Assembly (NCBI RefSeq): GCF_023278565.1 | Contig: NC_064682.1 | Location: 2,728,001 to 2,792,000, forward strand | DNA: 64,000 nucleotides | Source: Colletotrichum lupini | Lineage: Eukaryota; Ascomycota; Sordariomycetes; Glomerellales; Glomerellaceae | Direction: 5' to 3' | In this document: piece by piece, positions 11,801 to 21,613 of the stretch | How positions within the stretch are numbered: position 1 is the stretch's first letter | How the letters are laid out: every line of letters starts with the position of its first letter | Translations under genes and position numbers: made by a program | Notes under the pieces: model-generated | The model's database searches: none | Seen by the model: the letters and a program-made list of their open reading frames with translations, nothing else | Told to the model about the DNA's origin: nothing

Positions 11801-14400
11801 ACTTTAACTAGGAAATCGTCGTCGATATTTTCTATTTAAATAGTTAGTTAGTACTATATATAATTAACGTAGCTATATCCTTCTAAGCAGGGTAATTCCT
11901 CCGGGATCTATAAGCAAAAATAGTATAAGTAGCCCTGCGAAAAAGCTAAATTAATATATATTAGGGACTGCTAAACGGTATTAGAACCGACGCTAATACT
12001 AGCTTTAAGTCGATAGAATTTAGGGATAATACGACGGCTTACGGTATATAGCTAAAAGTCGTACCCGTTAAAGCGTACTATAGTATTAAAAAAGTAAAGA
12101 GGGTATATTAGTAATTAAAAAGGGCGTTTAGAATTATTAAAGAGGAAAATCCGGATTCTACTAATAACAAATACCTCTAGATAGTACTTAAATACTATAA
12201 CGATACTATAGGGCCTAACGGACTTATATTAACGCTATTAGTATTTAGAGCATATTTAAGAACGACCTTGGCCTTATTACCGTTACTAAGTATAAGCTAA
12301 CGAGCCTAAGTAATTAAAAAAGTAATACGGGTACTGCGCGAGGTAAGCGTAAAAAAGTAAGTTAACGAGGTAATTACTACGCGTAATAGGCCTAATATAG
12401 GGGATAATTTAAATATATTACTAAATTCGGATATATAAGTATAGCGCGAAATTACTTAATAATAGGCTAGGCTATATAAGTTAATTTCTATTGACGAGCG
12501 CTCTTATATAGTTACGAGAGATCGTAACTAGCTAGTTAAAGTATTAATTACGGTAGTTAGACCGTACTATATAGATCTTAACGAGGTAATTTCTAACTTA
12601 TAAAAAGAAAAAGAGCTAGGGGAAACTATATAACCCGTAGTAAAGGCATAAGAAATTATCCTTAATAAAATCGTCGTAGTAATACTAATAGACGACGAGG
12701 AAAAGGAAATTACCAAAAGGATACTAATACTACTAACGAGACGTTATAAAAGACTACGACGGCAAGCCCTAACGCGGCAATTTATTATTAATAACGAGGT
12801 AATTAATACTTTTTATATAGTAAAAAAGAAAGCCGATTTCGAGCTAGCGGTTAAACTATATAAAGAAGGCGTAATTATAATTACTAAAAAGCCGTATAAG
12901 GGATTAGATCTTATCGAAATAAATACTCTTCGTAATCGAGGGGTCTATCGATTTATCTTATACGATTTAGAAAAATGTATAAACCTCTATATATTTAAAT
13001 TATAAATAGTTCGTAAGATTAAAGGGAAAGGAATACCCTAGCTGTACGAGAAGTTTAGATATATAATTTAGGGGTACGGCGATATTAAAAAGGCGACGCT
13101 ATTTATATAATCGCCTACTATATAGCGCTATAGCTAACGATTAATAATAGTACTAATAGTATCGCTACGGAAGAAGGGATATAAGATTTAGAGCCGTAAT
13201 ATTACCTAGGCCTATACCCAATCGGCCACAGGGCTTATAAAGAAAATCCTAGCCTATTTACTAAAGGAAATAGTTAGTAAGTACTTAGAAAGTACGATTA
13301 TTAAAGTGCTTAAGCTATTATATAAGCTCGTAGAATCGGGTACTTATTAATAAGCTACTTATTACGATTTTTATATTAATTAACTATTAATAATTACCTC
13401 TACGTACGACCCGTGCTTACTAGTTATAGAGCACGAAGGCGACTAATTTAGGATCGTTAGAATATAGACTAACGATATATTAGGCCTATCCGATATTAAC
13501 TTTATAAAAAAAGAGGATAAGGAGCTTTAAAAAGCGGGCTTTATAATAAAGTTAAAAAAGGTCCTTATAATAAATACCCCCCTAGTATTTAACGGCGGGA
13601 TTTTTATAATTAAAAGGGAAACTATTACTTTTTAATAAAAGGGGTAGAGCGAGAAGATTAACCTCGTCGATTTAAATATAACTAACGTTAAGAAGTAGTA
13701 TAAGGCTAAGCTCGCACGAGGGGTATATATTATAAGTATTTATTAGCCCGAGATAACGTTTAACTATACTAAGGTAGTATAGGCTATAGATCTAACTAAA
13801 CGGGACGTCGAGGTACTTAATAAGCGGCTTAAGTAGTAGTAAATAAATCTTAATTAAGGTCTTATTTATTACTTAATCGACCTTACGATTAATAAGCTCT
13901 ACGTCTTCGTTAATAAGTTATTTACGAATAATAACGACCTTACTTCGTAATTAAGGTATATTATTATCCTAGCTAACGAGAGTATAAGCGAGAGCGAATT
14001 TATTATATATAGTAATATAATTTATTACTTATTAACTAAAAGTAAGCGGGTAATAAGAAGTATATTAGCGTTAGAGGTCTATAATATAGTTAATAGCGTT
14101 AACCTCTCTTATATAATTTTAATAACGCTAAGGAAAATCACCGATCGAATTAGCTTTTTACCTATTCTAACGGTTATTTATACCGATTCTTACTCGCTAT
14201 ACGAATACCTTATTAAATTAAGAATAACGAAGGAAAAGAGGCTTATAATTAATATTATAGCCCTTAGGTAATCGTACGAAAGGCGCGAGATACTCGAGAT
14301 CCGTTAGATTAATAATAAAAATAACCTAATAGACGCTTTTATAAAAGTAGTACTAAATAAGGGATTAGAGTAATTTATAAGTAGTAAAAAAGTTACTATA
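8900..14400 (+). pseudogene. gag-pol polyprotein remnant of element 1
   Basis: Reading through stops shows the copia polyprotein in order. Gag-like segment near 10000-10330 (GKASNYYYEAV, RNDFF, RSRFETYN). Aspartic protease near 11239 (LDT, then the damaged GAS). Integrase HHCC region near 11613-11690 (FGYLSVTRLYNLLK, formerly FGHPSVTRLYN). Integrase core about 11800-12360 (RTDANTSFKS, where the D,D,E residues lie). Reverse transcriptase about 12880-13640 with STYDPCLLV and ATA TAG ACT AAC GAT at 13462-13476, a mutated TDD catalytic motif (second D now N). RNase H about 13900-14360 (FVNKLFTNNND, TDSYSLYE). There is a stop every few tens of codons and the start of gag cannot be placed, so no function remains. 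Confidence 0.88.
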
Positions 14401-14531
14401 CGAATAGAGGGATAGGTTATACGAAAAGAGTAAAAAAAAGGGGGAAAAGGAGACGACTTAGTAAACGGGCCCGAGGTTAAATTATACTTCTAACCGTAGT
14501 AGTTAAATTGATAAAAGAAAGAGAAAGTTAG

Positions 14532-14736
14532 TATTAAATTAGAAGTCTAATTTAACCGCGGTATATAGCCGACTATATAGGGGCTAATTAGGGGCCTTAT
14601 TTACGATTATTATAGCTAGACTAACCTATAGTTAGAACCTCCTTTTTATACCTACTACGCAGATATTTATATAGTTTAATTAATCTCTTCGTTAACTACG
14701 GTTCGAACTAACTACCCTATAATAGGGATACTAACA
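14532..14736 (+). repeat. 3' LTR of element 1
   Basis: 205 bp, aligned without gaps to the 5' LTR. Differences are almost all C/T or G/A transitions (TGTCGG versus TATTAA at the start). It ends with the intact ACTAACA followed by the right CAATA duplication. Confidence 0.93.
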
Positions 14737-14741
14737 CAATA

Positions 14742-15499
14742 TGACTCCATTGACGTGAGCGGCTCTATCTCTCGCGGCACACAAGTTGCAAGTTGCAGCG
14801 CATTGGTTGCTAACCTATGTGATACTAAGAACTTGGTGACTCTAAGTCAGCCCCGTCACAGCTTTGAGGTATACCAGGAAATACAATTATTTCCCACTAC
14901 TGGCTACAATACAGAGGTAACCCGATTTCGAGTTCAGCGTTTCAGAAGAGTACGTACATCTTCTGCCAAGCCGTCATTCGCTGCACATAATTTGCAGAAT
15001 CGCCGTCAAAATATGCTCGGCATCGCGTCATCTGGCAGGTAAAGACCGAGAATACTTCTACAACTGGGCGACTGAGGTTGTCTGAAAGTACTCGATGCGT
15101 TGCAGACACATGGACAGATTGCCATTTTCACACTTAGCACTCGATTGTCAGATATTGACCATACTAGAAAAGCAAAGCTTCTCAAGGCACTTCAATGTTA
15201 TTAGAGGGGAAAGAAGCAATCGGCTGCAGCTAGATGCAAAGTCTTCTTGAGATTGTTTTTGCATTCATTTACTTGTTCTTATTATCCATCCTAACGGGAA
15301 ATAGTTTCAACATCCAGCAATTGCATGCGCGGCGCCTAGGGTAAATCTCACCCCAAGGCAATAGGGACGAAAATGATGGTAACAATGACCAAAGACCTAA
15401 GTTTATTGAGTAAGGTATAGGACTTCTATTTATCGGGAGTGAAGCGCTTACCATTTGATGAAGGCTCGAAGTCAATTGGAAGCTCGCATGGCCGATTGC
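14742..15499. other. gene-free stretch right of element 1
   Basis: Composition returns to normal within a few bases of the element border. A 95-codon plus-strand frame at 14755-15042 lacks protein-like features and I do not call it. No RNA gene or repeat seen. Confidence 0.5.
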
Positions 15500-15763
15500 T
15501 CAAGGGCAAGAGCTTCCAATGCAGAAGTACTCGCCGTTACCAATAGGCTTGCAGCTGCAGCCGCGAGCCTGGATATCAACGTCTCTTTTGGTCATCGCAG
15601 GCGTAGGGATGAAGTCCTTGGGGCAAAGTCTGCCGCTGCAGAACCACTCATCGCCGATCTTGTGGCATGAGCACTGTCTAGCGACGAGCTCGGCCTCGGG
15701 GGCGGGAGCTGCAGCTGCAAGGGCGGCGAAGAGGGTGGTGAAGGTGAGGATTGAGAACTTCAT
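15500..15763 (-). CDS. small secreted cysteine-rich protein with two CSC modules (candidate effector)
   Basis: Single exon, 87 aa, ATG at 15763, TGA at 15500. Residues 1 to about 19 form a clear secretion signal (MKFSILTFTTLFAALAAAA). The rest has eight cysteines in two similar modules: residues 30-48 (QCSCHKIGDEWFCSGRLCP) and 68-87 (GCSCKPIGNGEYFCIGSSCP), pattern CSCxxIGx(2-3)[WY]FCxGxxCP. Each module directly follows Ala-Arg (A28-R29, A66-R67), and a dibasic Kex2-type site K59-R60 lies in the linker, so the protein could be cut into two disulfide-bonded peptides; that is inference. I do not recognise the family. Size, signal and cysteine density fit secreted effectors or antimicrobial peptides of fungi. 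It lies 760 bp from element 1, a typical setting for such genes. The start is supported by the signal peptide. Confidence 0.72.
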   Translation of the reverse strand: MKFSILTFTTLFAALAAAAPAPEAELVARQCSCHKIGDEWFCSGRLCPKDFIPTPAMTKRDVDIQARGCSCKPIGNGEYFCIGSSCP

Positions 15764-16834
15764 TTTGATTTGTTTTGGTGAGTTGGCTAATTGATGTAGA
15801 GAAGTAGTTGGATGTTTTTGAGGTCAGGAGTTGTTGAGAAGTTGCAATTTCCTGCACCGATGACAACAGAAAGGAGACTATTTATGTTTCAATGGAAACT
15901 CAGAATCTACGACTTTCTTGTATCTCAATTGGGTAATACAAAGTCTAGAAATCGTTTCGGCCTGTTTGCGTTTGCCCTTGGCGCCTTGAACCTTTGCGAG
16001 CTTCCCATTCTGGCCAATACTCGTATGCAATTAAATTCTCAGTTTCGCCCAGTTTTGCTGAGACTGGACCTATCTTACCGCTATCTTGTCTCAAGAGCTT
16101 GTGGTTGTTTCTGAGGCATTCTGCTGATTGGAAGAAGTGTTCTTTGAAGGATCACGCATGTGGTGGCCTTTTGCGCAGCTGTGCCTCTTTGAGAGGCACA
16201 GCCATACCCGATACAGCAGGTCGTTAAAGCAGATCCGTCGTTAGTATTGCTAGTGTTGCTTTTAAAGGCTGACGGAATATGAGAATTGCCTAGTTACTTT
16301 GACAGGAGTCTCTCACGTCGGGTGCTGATATCAGGGTTGTCAACCTGTCGTGGTGGGCTACTGGTCGCTGCACGATCAATTGTGACTTGGGTGTGAGGGC
16401 GGGAGCTGAATTATGCCAAGCAACGCTATCCAGAAGGCTTCAATTAGACCACTAGTAACTGGAGCTGTCAGACCGTGGTCCAGACCCTACCAAGGGCACA
16501 GTCTAGAATTGCATCAAGTCGGAATTCCGCGAAGTCGCCAAGCCCTATAACATGCGTGACTCGTGAGATGCCAAGCAGTAGGTTAATGCACTTCAGAGGC
16601 GCAGAATACCACATTCCCGTTTAGAACTATGCTCTTTGCGCGATGCGATCTTTACCGGATCATTTGAAAGTTTACCGATGAGTCGTACTAAAAATGACCA
16701 CACATGATCGTGGTGTAGAATTGAACGCGTCCACTCCGTCTGCCTTCGCAGCCTGTGGGCTATTATGCCCCAAAAGCCGCCAAACTATCCTCGAATATCT
16801 CTCTCCGACTTGAAAGATGCTTCGGGATTTCCTT
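15764..16834. other. intergenic region
   Basis: About 1.07 kb between the small secreted protein (its promoter is at the left end) and the 3' end of the first GH43 gene. Short open frames on both strands have no protein-like character. No RNA gene, repeat or mobile remnant found. Confidence 0.5.
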
Positions 16835-18516
16835 TTACTCCAAAACCTCCAACTCAAACTCCCGAACCAAGATGCTACCACCCAGACGAGTCTTTGCCCA
16901 GTTGAAGACGCTGAATCGATAACCCATGAAGAAGAACCACTCATTGTTCAGCTCATACACTGGTCCAAGTTGTTCAAAGTTATCACCGTCGGTGCTAAAC
17001 CAGAACGTAGCATTCGGCCACGCGCTCGATCCGGCGACGGGCGGTGAAATGTCGGCCTTGATACGGAGCCACAGATCGCCGCCGGAGATAGTGGGTCCTT
17101 CCGCCTTGACATAACCGTTCGAGGTTGTCACCCAGTCCGTCAATGAGTCTCGCACGACCATGCTGATCTCATCAACGTACACAAGCTTAGAGACGCCATC
17201 AACCTTGTGGATCCCGATATAAGCGCTCAGTTGGCGCAGTGCTGCTACACCTGCTTGGTCTCCGTCCACCATTTCAGAAATATCAAGGCGAAACGTGGCC
17301 TGGCTTCTGGGTCCGATGATGCGCTGGGTGAGGGTGTTGGCGGCTCCGTACAGCCCCTCGCATACCGTTGCGGTGTGGAGTGTGACTCCATCGGGCCCCA
17401 AGCTCCAGGCGTCGTTGTCGGGGTTGTGATTCCACTCCCAGCGGGGATTCAACGCGTCACCCTCGAACTTGTCGACATAGGATCCAACTCCCTGGACTGT
17501 CTTCGAGGTTGTGACAGGCATCGCGTACTCGACACCCCAACCACCGTCTGCATCTGTGACCACCGAAGGCCAACCTTCGGCGTCAAACTCGACAGGGGCG
17601 AGAACGGGAGCACGGCCACCGGGGTACACGTCGATGAAGGCCATGTAATACCACTTACCGTCCTCAGTCGATACGAGACCACCCTGATGCGGCGCTCCCG
17701 CACCCTCGACGGGGGCCTTCATCTGCGCAATCACCTGCCGAATTTCATATGGACCCCAGGGACCCGACGTAGATTTCAGAACATGCTGCTCATCGCCGGG
17801 CTTCGTAACCCAGATGTAATAATTTCCATTGATGTGGTAGAATCTCGAGCCCTCAATGTACCTGTGGGCATCTTCAGTGTACACAAGCTAGTAAGAGTCA
17901 GTGTCTGCAGTGCAGAATAGGCCACGACGTTTTGCCAACATACCTCATTGCGGACCTCAGTGAAACCATCAGGAGATAGCTGCGCAAGGCGGATGTCGAC
18001 GGCACCGTAGGCGATGTACATGGTGTCATTGGTATCAATCAATAAGCCGAGGTCGTAGTAACATTTTGGAATGGGGTCGTGATGAGTCCACGGCCCCTCT
18101 GGGCTAGACGCAGTGTAGATGTGCGTCTCATCCGTGCCTTGGATGCAACCATACCAGTAAAATACACCGCTGCTTTCGCGATATCCCAGGGAAGAAGCCC
18201 AGACGCCGTTGACGTAGCCCGCACTGTCACTGCCATTGAGTGAGAACTTTGAACCAGGAAGCTCAGGTACCGAGTGCGAGACGAACTCCCAGTTCACGAG
18301 GTCGTAGGATCTGAGAAGTGGTGCGCCGGGAGAATAGTGCATTGTCGAAGCACTGTAGTAGTACGTGTCTCCGACTCGGAAGACTTCATCGTCGGCGAGG
18401 TCGGCCCATATTACCGGGTTGGAAAAGGTGGCTTCCTGGCGGGGGACCAGTGCCTGGCCGACTTGGCTGAGGCCAAGAAGGGCGAAGGAGAAGACAGTAG
18501 ACACACGGAGTGTCAT
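16835..18516 (-). CDS. secreted GH43 glycosidase (beta-xylosidase / arabinofuranosidase type) with C-terminal beta-sandwich
   Basis: Two exons, 18516-17944 and 17887-16835, separated by a 56-bp GTATGT...CTAG intron; 541 aa. The frame is open upstream to 18648, but Met at 18516 starts a secretion signal (MTLRVSTVFSFALLGLSQ, about 22 residues), so I chose it. The five-bladed GH43 domain covers about 30-320: SNPVIWADLADDEVF near 32-46 (general base probably Asp42), YYDLGLLIDTNDTMYIAYG around 153-171 (modulating Asp155) and RYIEGSRFYHINGNYYIW around 200-217 (general acid Glu203). The remaining ~200 residues form a beta-sandwich module of the GH43 C-terminal type. It should release xylose or arabinose from hemicellulose oligomers outside the cell. 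It is divergent from the second GH43 gene at 19722; see the shared promoter. Confidence 0.9.
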
Positions 18517-18709
18517 AGTGACTGGTTGAAGGTGACGAGGAAGTTCTCTCCGGTGTATCCAGGCCAGGAACGAAAAGCATGAGGGTGGAGAACCTCGATG
18601 CTTATTATCTTCCATGAAGATTAAGTTCAGTGATTTATCTATCGGCATTCTCCAGCTCCCGATTAAAGGTTAGACATTGGATCTAGCCTCAACATATTTC
18701 GATTTGAAT

Positions 18710-18716
18710 TTTAGCC
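18710..18716 (-). promoter_or_regulatory. GGCTAAA box (XlnR/Xyr1-type)
   Basis: Exact match on the minus strand, 194 bp upstream of the minus-strand GH43 start. Confidence 0.6.
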
Positions 18717-19100
18717 AGAACTATTAGCCTCTCTGGACGCTCAACTGCTAACATCGTGCAGAGATCGTCCGAAGCGGCAGAGTCGGTTACCGGATCAGAC
18801 GCCAAGATACGGAGTGAGGACGAGGTAAACAGGATGGCCACTACTTTCGCCGAATATGATCCGATACCATGCTGTCTCCAGATTTGCGACCCATTCCTCT
18901 GCTTTCCAATGATTCATGGAGGAACATGTGATTTTGTAACCTCAGGAAGATCCAACCGCAAATCAATTATTAGATCGGGAGGATGAAGTCGATGAACTAT
19001 GCGGGGTGCATGTGCAACTGTGTAGCTTTCGGCAATGAAATAATACTAGCGAGCCACCGTTCCAGCGTGGTATTTGACAGTGTGGTAAAATGCATTTTGA

Positions 19101-19107
19101 TTTAGCC
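19101..19107 (-). promoter_or_regulatory. GGCTAAA box (XlnR/Xyr1-type)
   Basis: Exact match on the minus strand near the middle of the divergent promoter, 89 bp from the plus-strand box at 19196. Confidence 0.6.
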
Positions 19108-19195
19108 GGGTGCATGAGATGGGCACACTGAGCCAAGCGGAGCGGGCCGCCTGTCGAGCACGTTGCGTTTCTGTTCCATCATTGGTTCGGGAATC

Positions 19196-19202
19196 GGCTA
19201 AA
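19196..19202 (+). promoter_or_regulatory. GGCTAAA box (XlnR/Xyr1-type)
   Basis: Exact match on the plus strand (CGGCTAAAAC), about 520 bp upstream of the plus-strand GH43 start. Confidence 0.6.
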
Positions 19203-19479
19203 ACATAGTTGTTTGTAAGCTTAAACAGCTCCTAGCTACTTAAACGATCTATTGCAATTGGTCGATCGTTCAATCATGAAAGCCTTGCTCCACGATCCTT
19301 GATCATTGTCACCAGACCTGCCCTGTCTTGCTCTGCGCGTTCCTGCGACGACTTTCAGTGGTATCAGGGGCTGCATGCTTTTAGGACTCGATGTAGAGAC
19401 TGATTGCGGGGAAGAACTTCCCCACACAGAAGCAAATCGATCGTTCCTTGCATCATGATGCTATCTGACAGGCAGATCA

Positions 19480-19486
19480 TTTAGCC
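19480..19486 (-). promoter_or_regulatory. GGCTAAA box (XlnR/Xyr1-type)
   Basis: Exact match on the minus strand, 235 bp upstream of the plus-strand GH43 start and 140 bp before its TATATAG. Confidence 0.6.
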
Positions 19487-19625
19487 GAAGTTTGTGTTAC
19501 TGCGTTATGTATCTCATTAGTGGGAGTGAAGTTCGGCAAGGCAGAATGGTGAAGCCATTTGCTGAAATGCTGGGCAACATGTGACATGACCTTGTCTTTT
19601 CAAACCTACAGTAATTCTCATGGGG

Positions 19626-19632
19626 TATATAG
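19626..19632 (+). promoter_or_regulatory. TATA box of the plus-strand GH43 gene
   Basis: TATATAG 90 bp upstream of the ATG at 19722, a usual distance for a regulated fungal hydrolase gene. Confidence 0.5.
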
Positions 19633-19721
19633 TTTGACTCTAGACCACGCCCACTTTGTCTGGGGTGTCCATACGCCTCTTCATCGCCTCGAGTATCTTG
19701 TAACCTTTCAACTCTTTCCAA

Positions 19722-21564
19722 ATGATCCCTCACTTGGGCCGTTTGGTCCTAGGACTTTCTCTCAGTTTTTGGGCAGCTCTAGTAGCAGCTGATAACTCAA
19801 CATTCTACAACCCAATCCTACCCGGCTGGCACTCCGATCCATCATGTGTCCACGTTGATAGCACATTCTACTGCGTCACCTCAAGTTTCATCACTTTCCC
19901 TGGTCTACCAATATATGCCTCCAAAGACCTGCTCAACTGGAAGTTGATAAGTCATGTTTGGAATCGACAAAGTCAAATGCCCAACGTTACTCAACAAACC
20001 AAAGGCATGTCAGATGACTTCATTAGATGAGCCATAGAGCTTCTTAAATCTTCACTAACGTCAACTCAAAGGACAACAAGAAGGCTTCTACGCCGCAACT
20101 ATTCGGCATCATGATGGCGAGTTCTGGGTGGTGTGCAAGTACCTCGGCCTGCCCGACGGAATGCTGGGGACAGTCTTCAAAACGAGCGATCCATTTGACG
20201 CAGCTAGCTGGAGCGACCCTTACACATTTCTGACACCCAACGGAGATTTAGATCTTTTCTGGGACGACGACGGAAAAATGTATATCCCGGGAGGCGGGCA
20301 CGTCCTCCTCGACGTCGACCTCGAGACGGGGACGGTTGTCAATAACACATTTCTCTGGGCCGGCACCGGTGGCGTGTGGCCCGAAGGTCCTCACATTTAC
20401 CGCAAAGATGGCTGGTACTACATCTCTGCCGCCGAGGGTGGGACTGAGACTGGGCATTACCAAGTCATGGCTCGATCTTCCAGTCTGACGGGCCCGTATG
20501 AGCCGTGCCCGTACAACCCGGTCTTGACCAACAAGGATACCGATGAATATTTTCAGGTAAGCAAGCTATGTTTCATGTACAGCAGCCGCTGTCCATCTCT
20601 AATTTTGGGATAATAGACAATCGGCCATGCAGATCTTTTCCAAGACTCTGAGGAAAACTGGTGGGGTATCGCGCTAGCTACTCGATCTGGCCCAGAATGG
20701 AGAATCTATCCCATGGGCCGCGAAACAGTCCTGTACCCAGTCACCTGGCGAGAAGGTGAGTGGCCGATACTGGAACCCGTCAGAGGCAAGATGTCGGGTT
20801 GGCAAATGCCACCAGCATCTAGAGACCTTCCCGGAGACGGTCCGTTCAACTCGGACCCCGACGCGTACGACTTTACGACACTGAGCAGTATTCCTCGGAA
20901 TCTCATTCACTGGAGGGTTCCAGCTGAAGGCGCCTTTTCGACTGATAGCTCGAGGGGCCTCCGTATCGTGCCTAGTCGCGCGAACCTCACGGGCGATAAT
21001 GCGGATCTGGATGGCCGTTCGGGGCTATCTTTCATCGGACGACCTCAGACGGATTCTCTATTTACCTTTGAAGCAGTCATTGATGCACCGTCTCCTGATG
21101 TTGACCAAGAAACTGGCGTTACTTTGTTCCTGACCCAATACAACCACGCTGATGTCGGGGTAGTAACCCTCCCCAAGGCCGACGGCTCCGGTGGAAGCGA
21201 TCGCATGCTACGCTTCAGGGCAACGGGAGATGATGCCCCTGCGGAGAATATTGTCAAGATACCTGAAGCGTGGGGAGACGATTCGATTCGTTTCCAGATT
21301 GCCACGGTCAACAGCACTCACTACACGATGGCCGCATCCCAGGCTTCTCAGTCCGATCAGCAGGTCGTCATGAGTACGTTCTCAGCAAGACTGGTCAGTG
21401 GCCAGAGCGGTCCTTTTACCGGCTCTTTGGTCGGCGTCTACGCTACCTGCAATGGCGCTGGCTCAGGAGTTGAGTGCCCCTCCGGAGGTGACAGTTGGGT
21501 GAAGGAATGGCATTACGAAGGTAAAGGTCAATACTACACTGAAACCGACCTTGTCCCACAGTAA
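19722..21564 (+). CDS. secreted GH43 beta-xylosidase / arabinofuranosidase
   Basis: Three exons, 19722-20004, 20072-20556 and 20617-21564, giving 571 aa. Intron 1 (67 bp) only works with a GC donor (AAAG|GCATGT) and a CTAAC branch point before CAAAG; every GT alternative nearby breaks the frame. Intron 2 is a normal GTAAGC...TAG. A signal peptide (about residues 1-23) precedes the GH43 propeller: NPILPGWHSDPS with the general base Asp39; the family SSFITFPGLPIYASKDLLNW; NGDLDLFWDDDGK with modulating Asp153; VWPEGPHIYRKDGWYYI with general acid Glu199. From about 350 on comes the beta-sandwich common in fungal GH43 xylosidases. It probably removes non-reducing xylose (or arabinose) from xylo-oligosaccharides outside the cell. 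It forms a divergent pair with the GH43 gene at 16835-18516 but belongs to a different subgroup, so the two likely cut different linkages. Confidence 0.9.
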
Positions 21565-21613
21565 GGTGTGTCGGTAAACCTGAGGTTAAAGTTGGATACT
21601 TGAAGTATGAGAT

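Larger units (their letters stand above)
7885..14736 (+). mobile_element. Ty1/copia-type LTR retrotransposon, copy 1, RIP-degraded
   Basis: A complete but dead element of 6852 bp bounded by two 205-bp LTRs (7885-8089 and 14532-14736), flanked by a perfect 5-bp duplication CAATA (7880-7884 and 14737-14741). The LTR begins TGTCGGATTAGAAG and ends GGATACTAACA, with the TG...CA termini usual for LTR elements. A polypurine tract (AAAAGAAAGAGAAAG, 14513-14527) sits just before the 3' LTR. The primer-binding site after 8089 is too mutated to read. Domain order protease, integrase, reverse transcriptase, RNase H is that of Ty1/copia, not gypsy. The body is strongly AT-rich, nearly lacks ATG, and shows TAG/TAA where CAG, CAA or TGG would be expected: the RIP pattern. 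Copies 2 and 3 are in this window. Confidence 0.95.
18517..19721. promoter_or_regulatory. shared divergent promoter of the GH43 pair with four GGCTAAA boxes
   Basis: About 1.2 kb between the two GH43 start codons, with no convincing gene inside. It holds four exact GGCTAAA 7-mers: minus orientation at 18710-18716, 19101-19107 and 19480-19486, plus orientation at 19196-19202. GGCTAAA is the published core site of the fungal xylanase regulator XlnR/Xyr1. By chance about 0.15 occurrences on both strands would be expected in this length at even base composition. A TATATAG at 19626-19632 lies 90 bp before the 19722 start. CTGGGG at 19658-19663 fits the CreA consensus SYGGRG. Confidence 0.72.

Noticed and set aside
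14755..15042. 95-codon plus-strand open frame beside element 1
   Set aside because: No domain, signal peptide or intron support, and the composition resembles the surrounding non-coding DNA.
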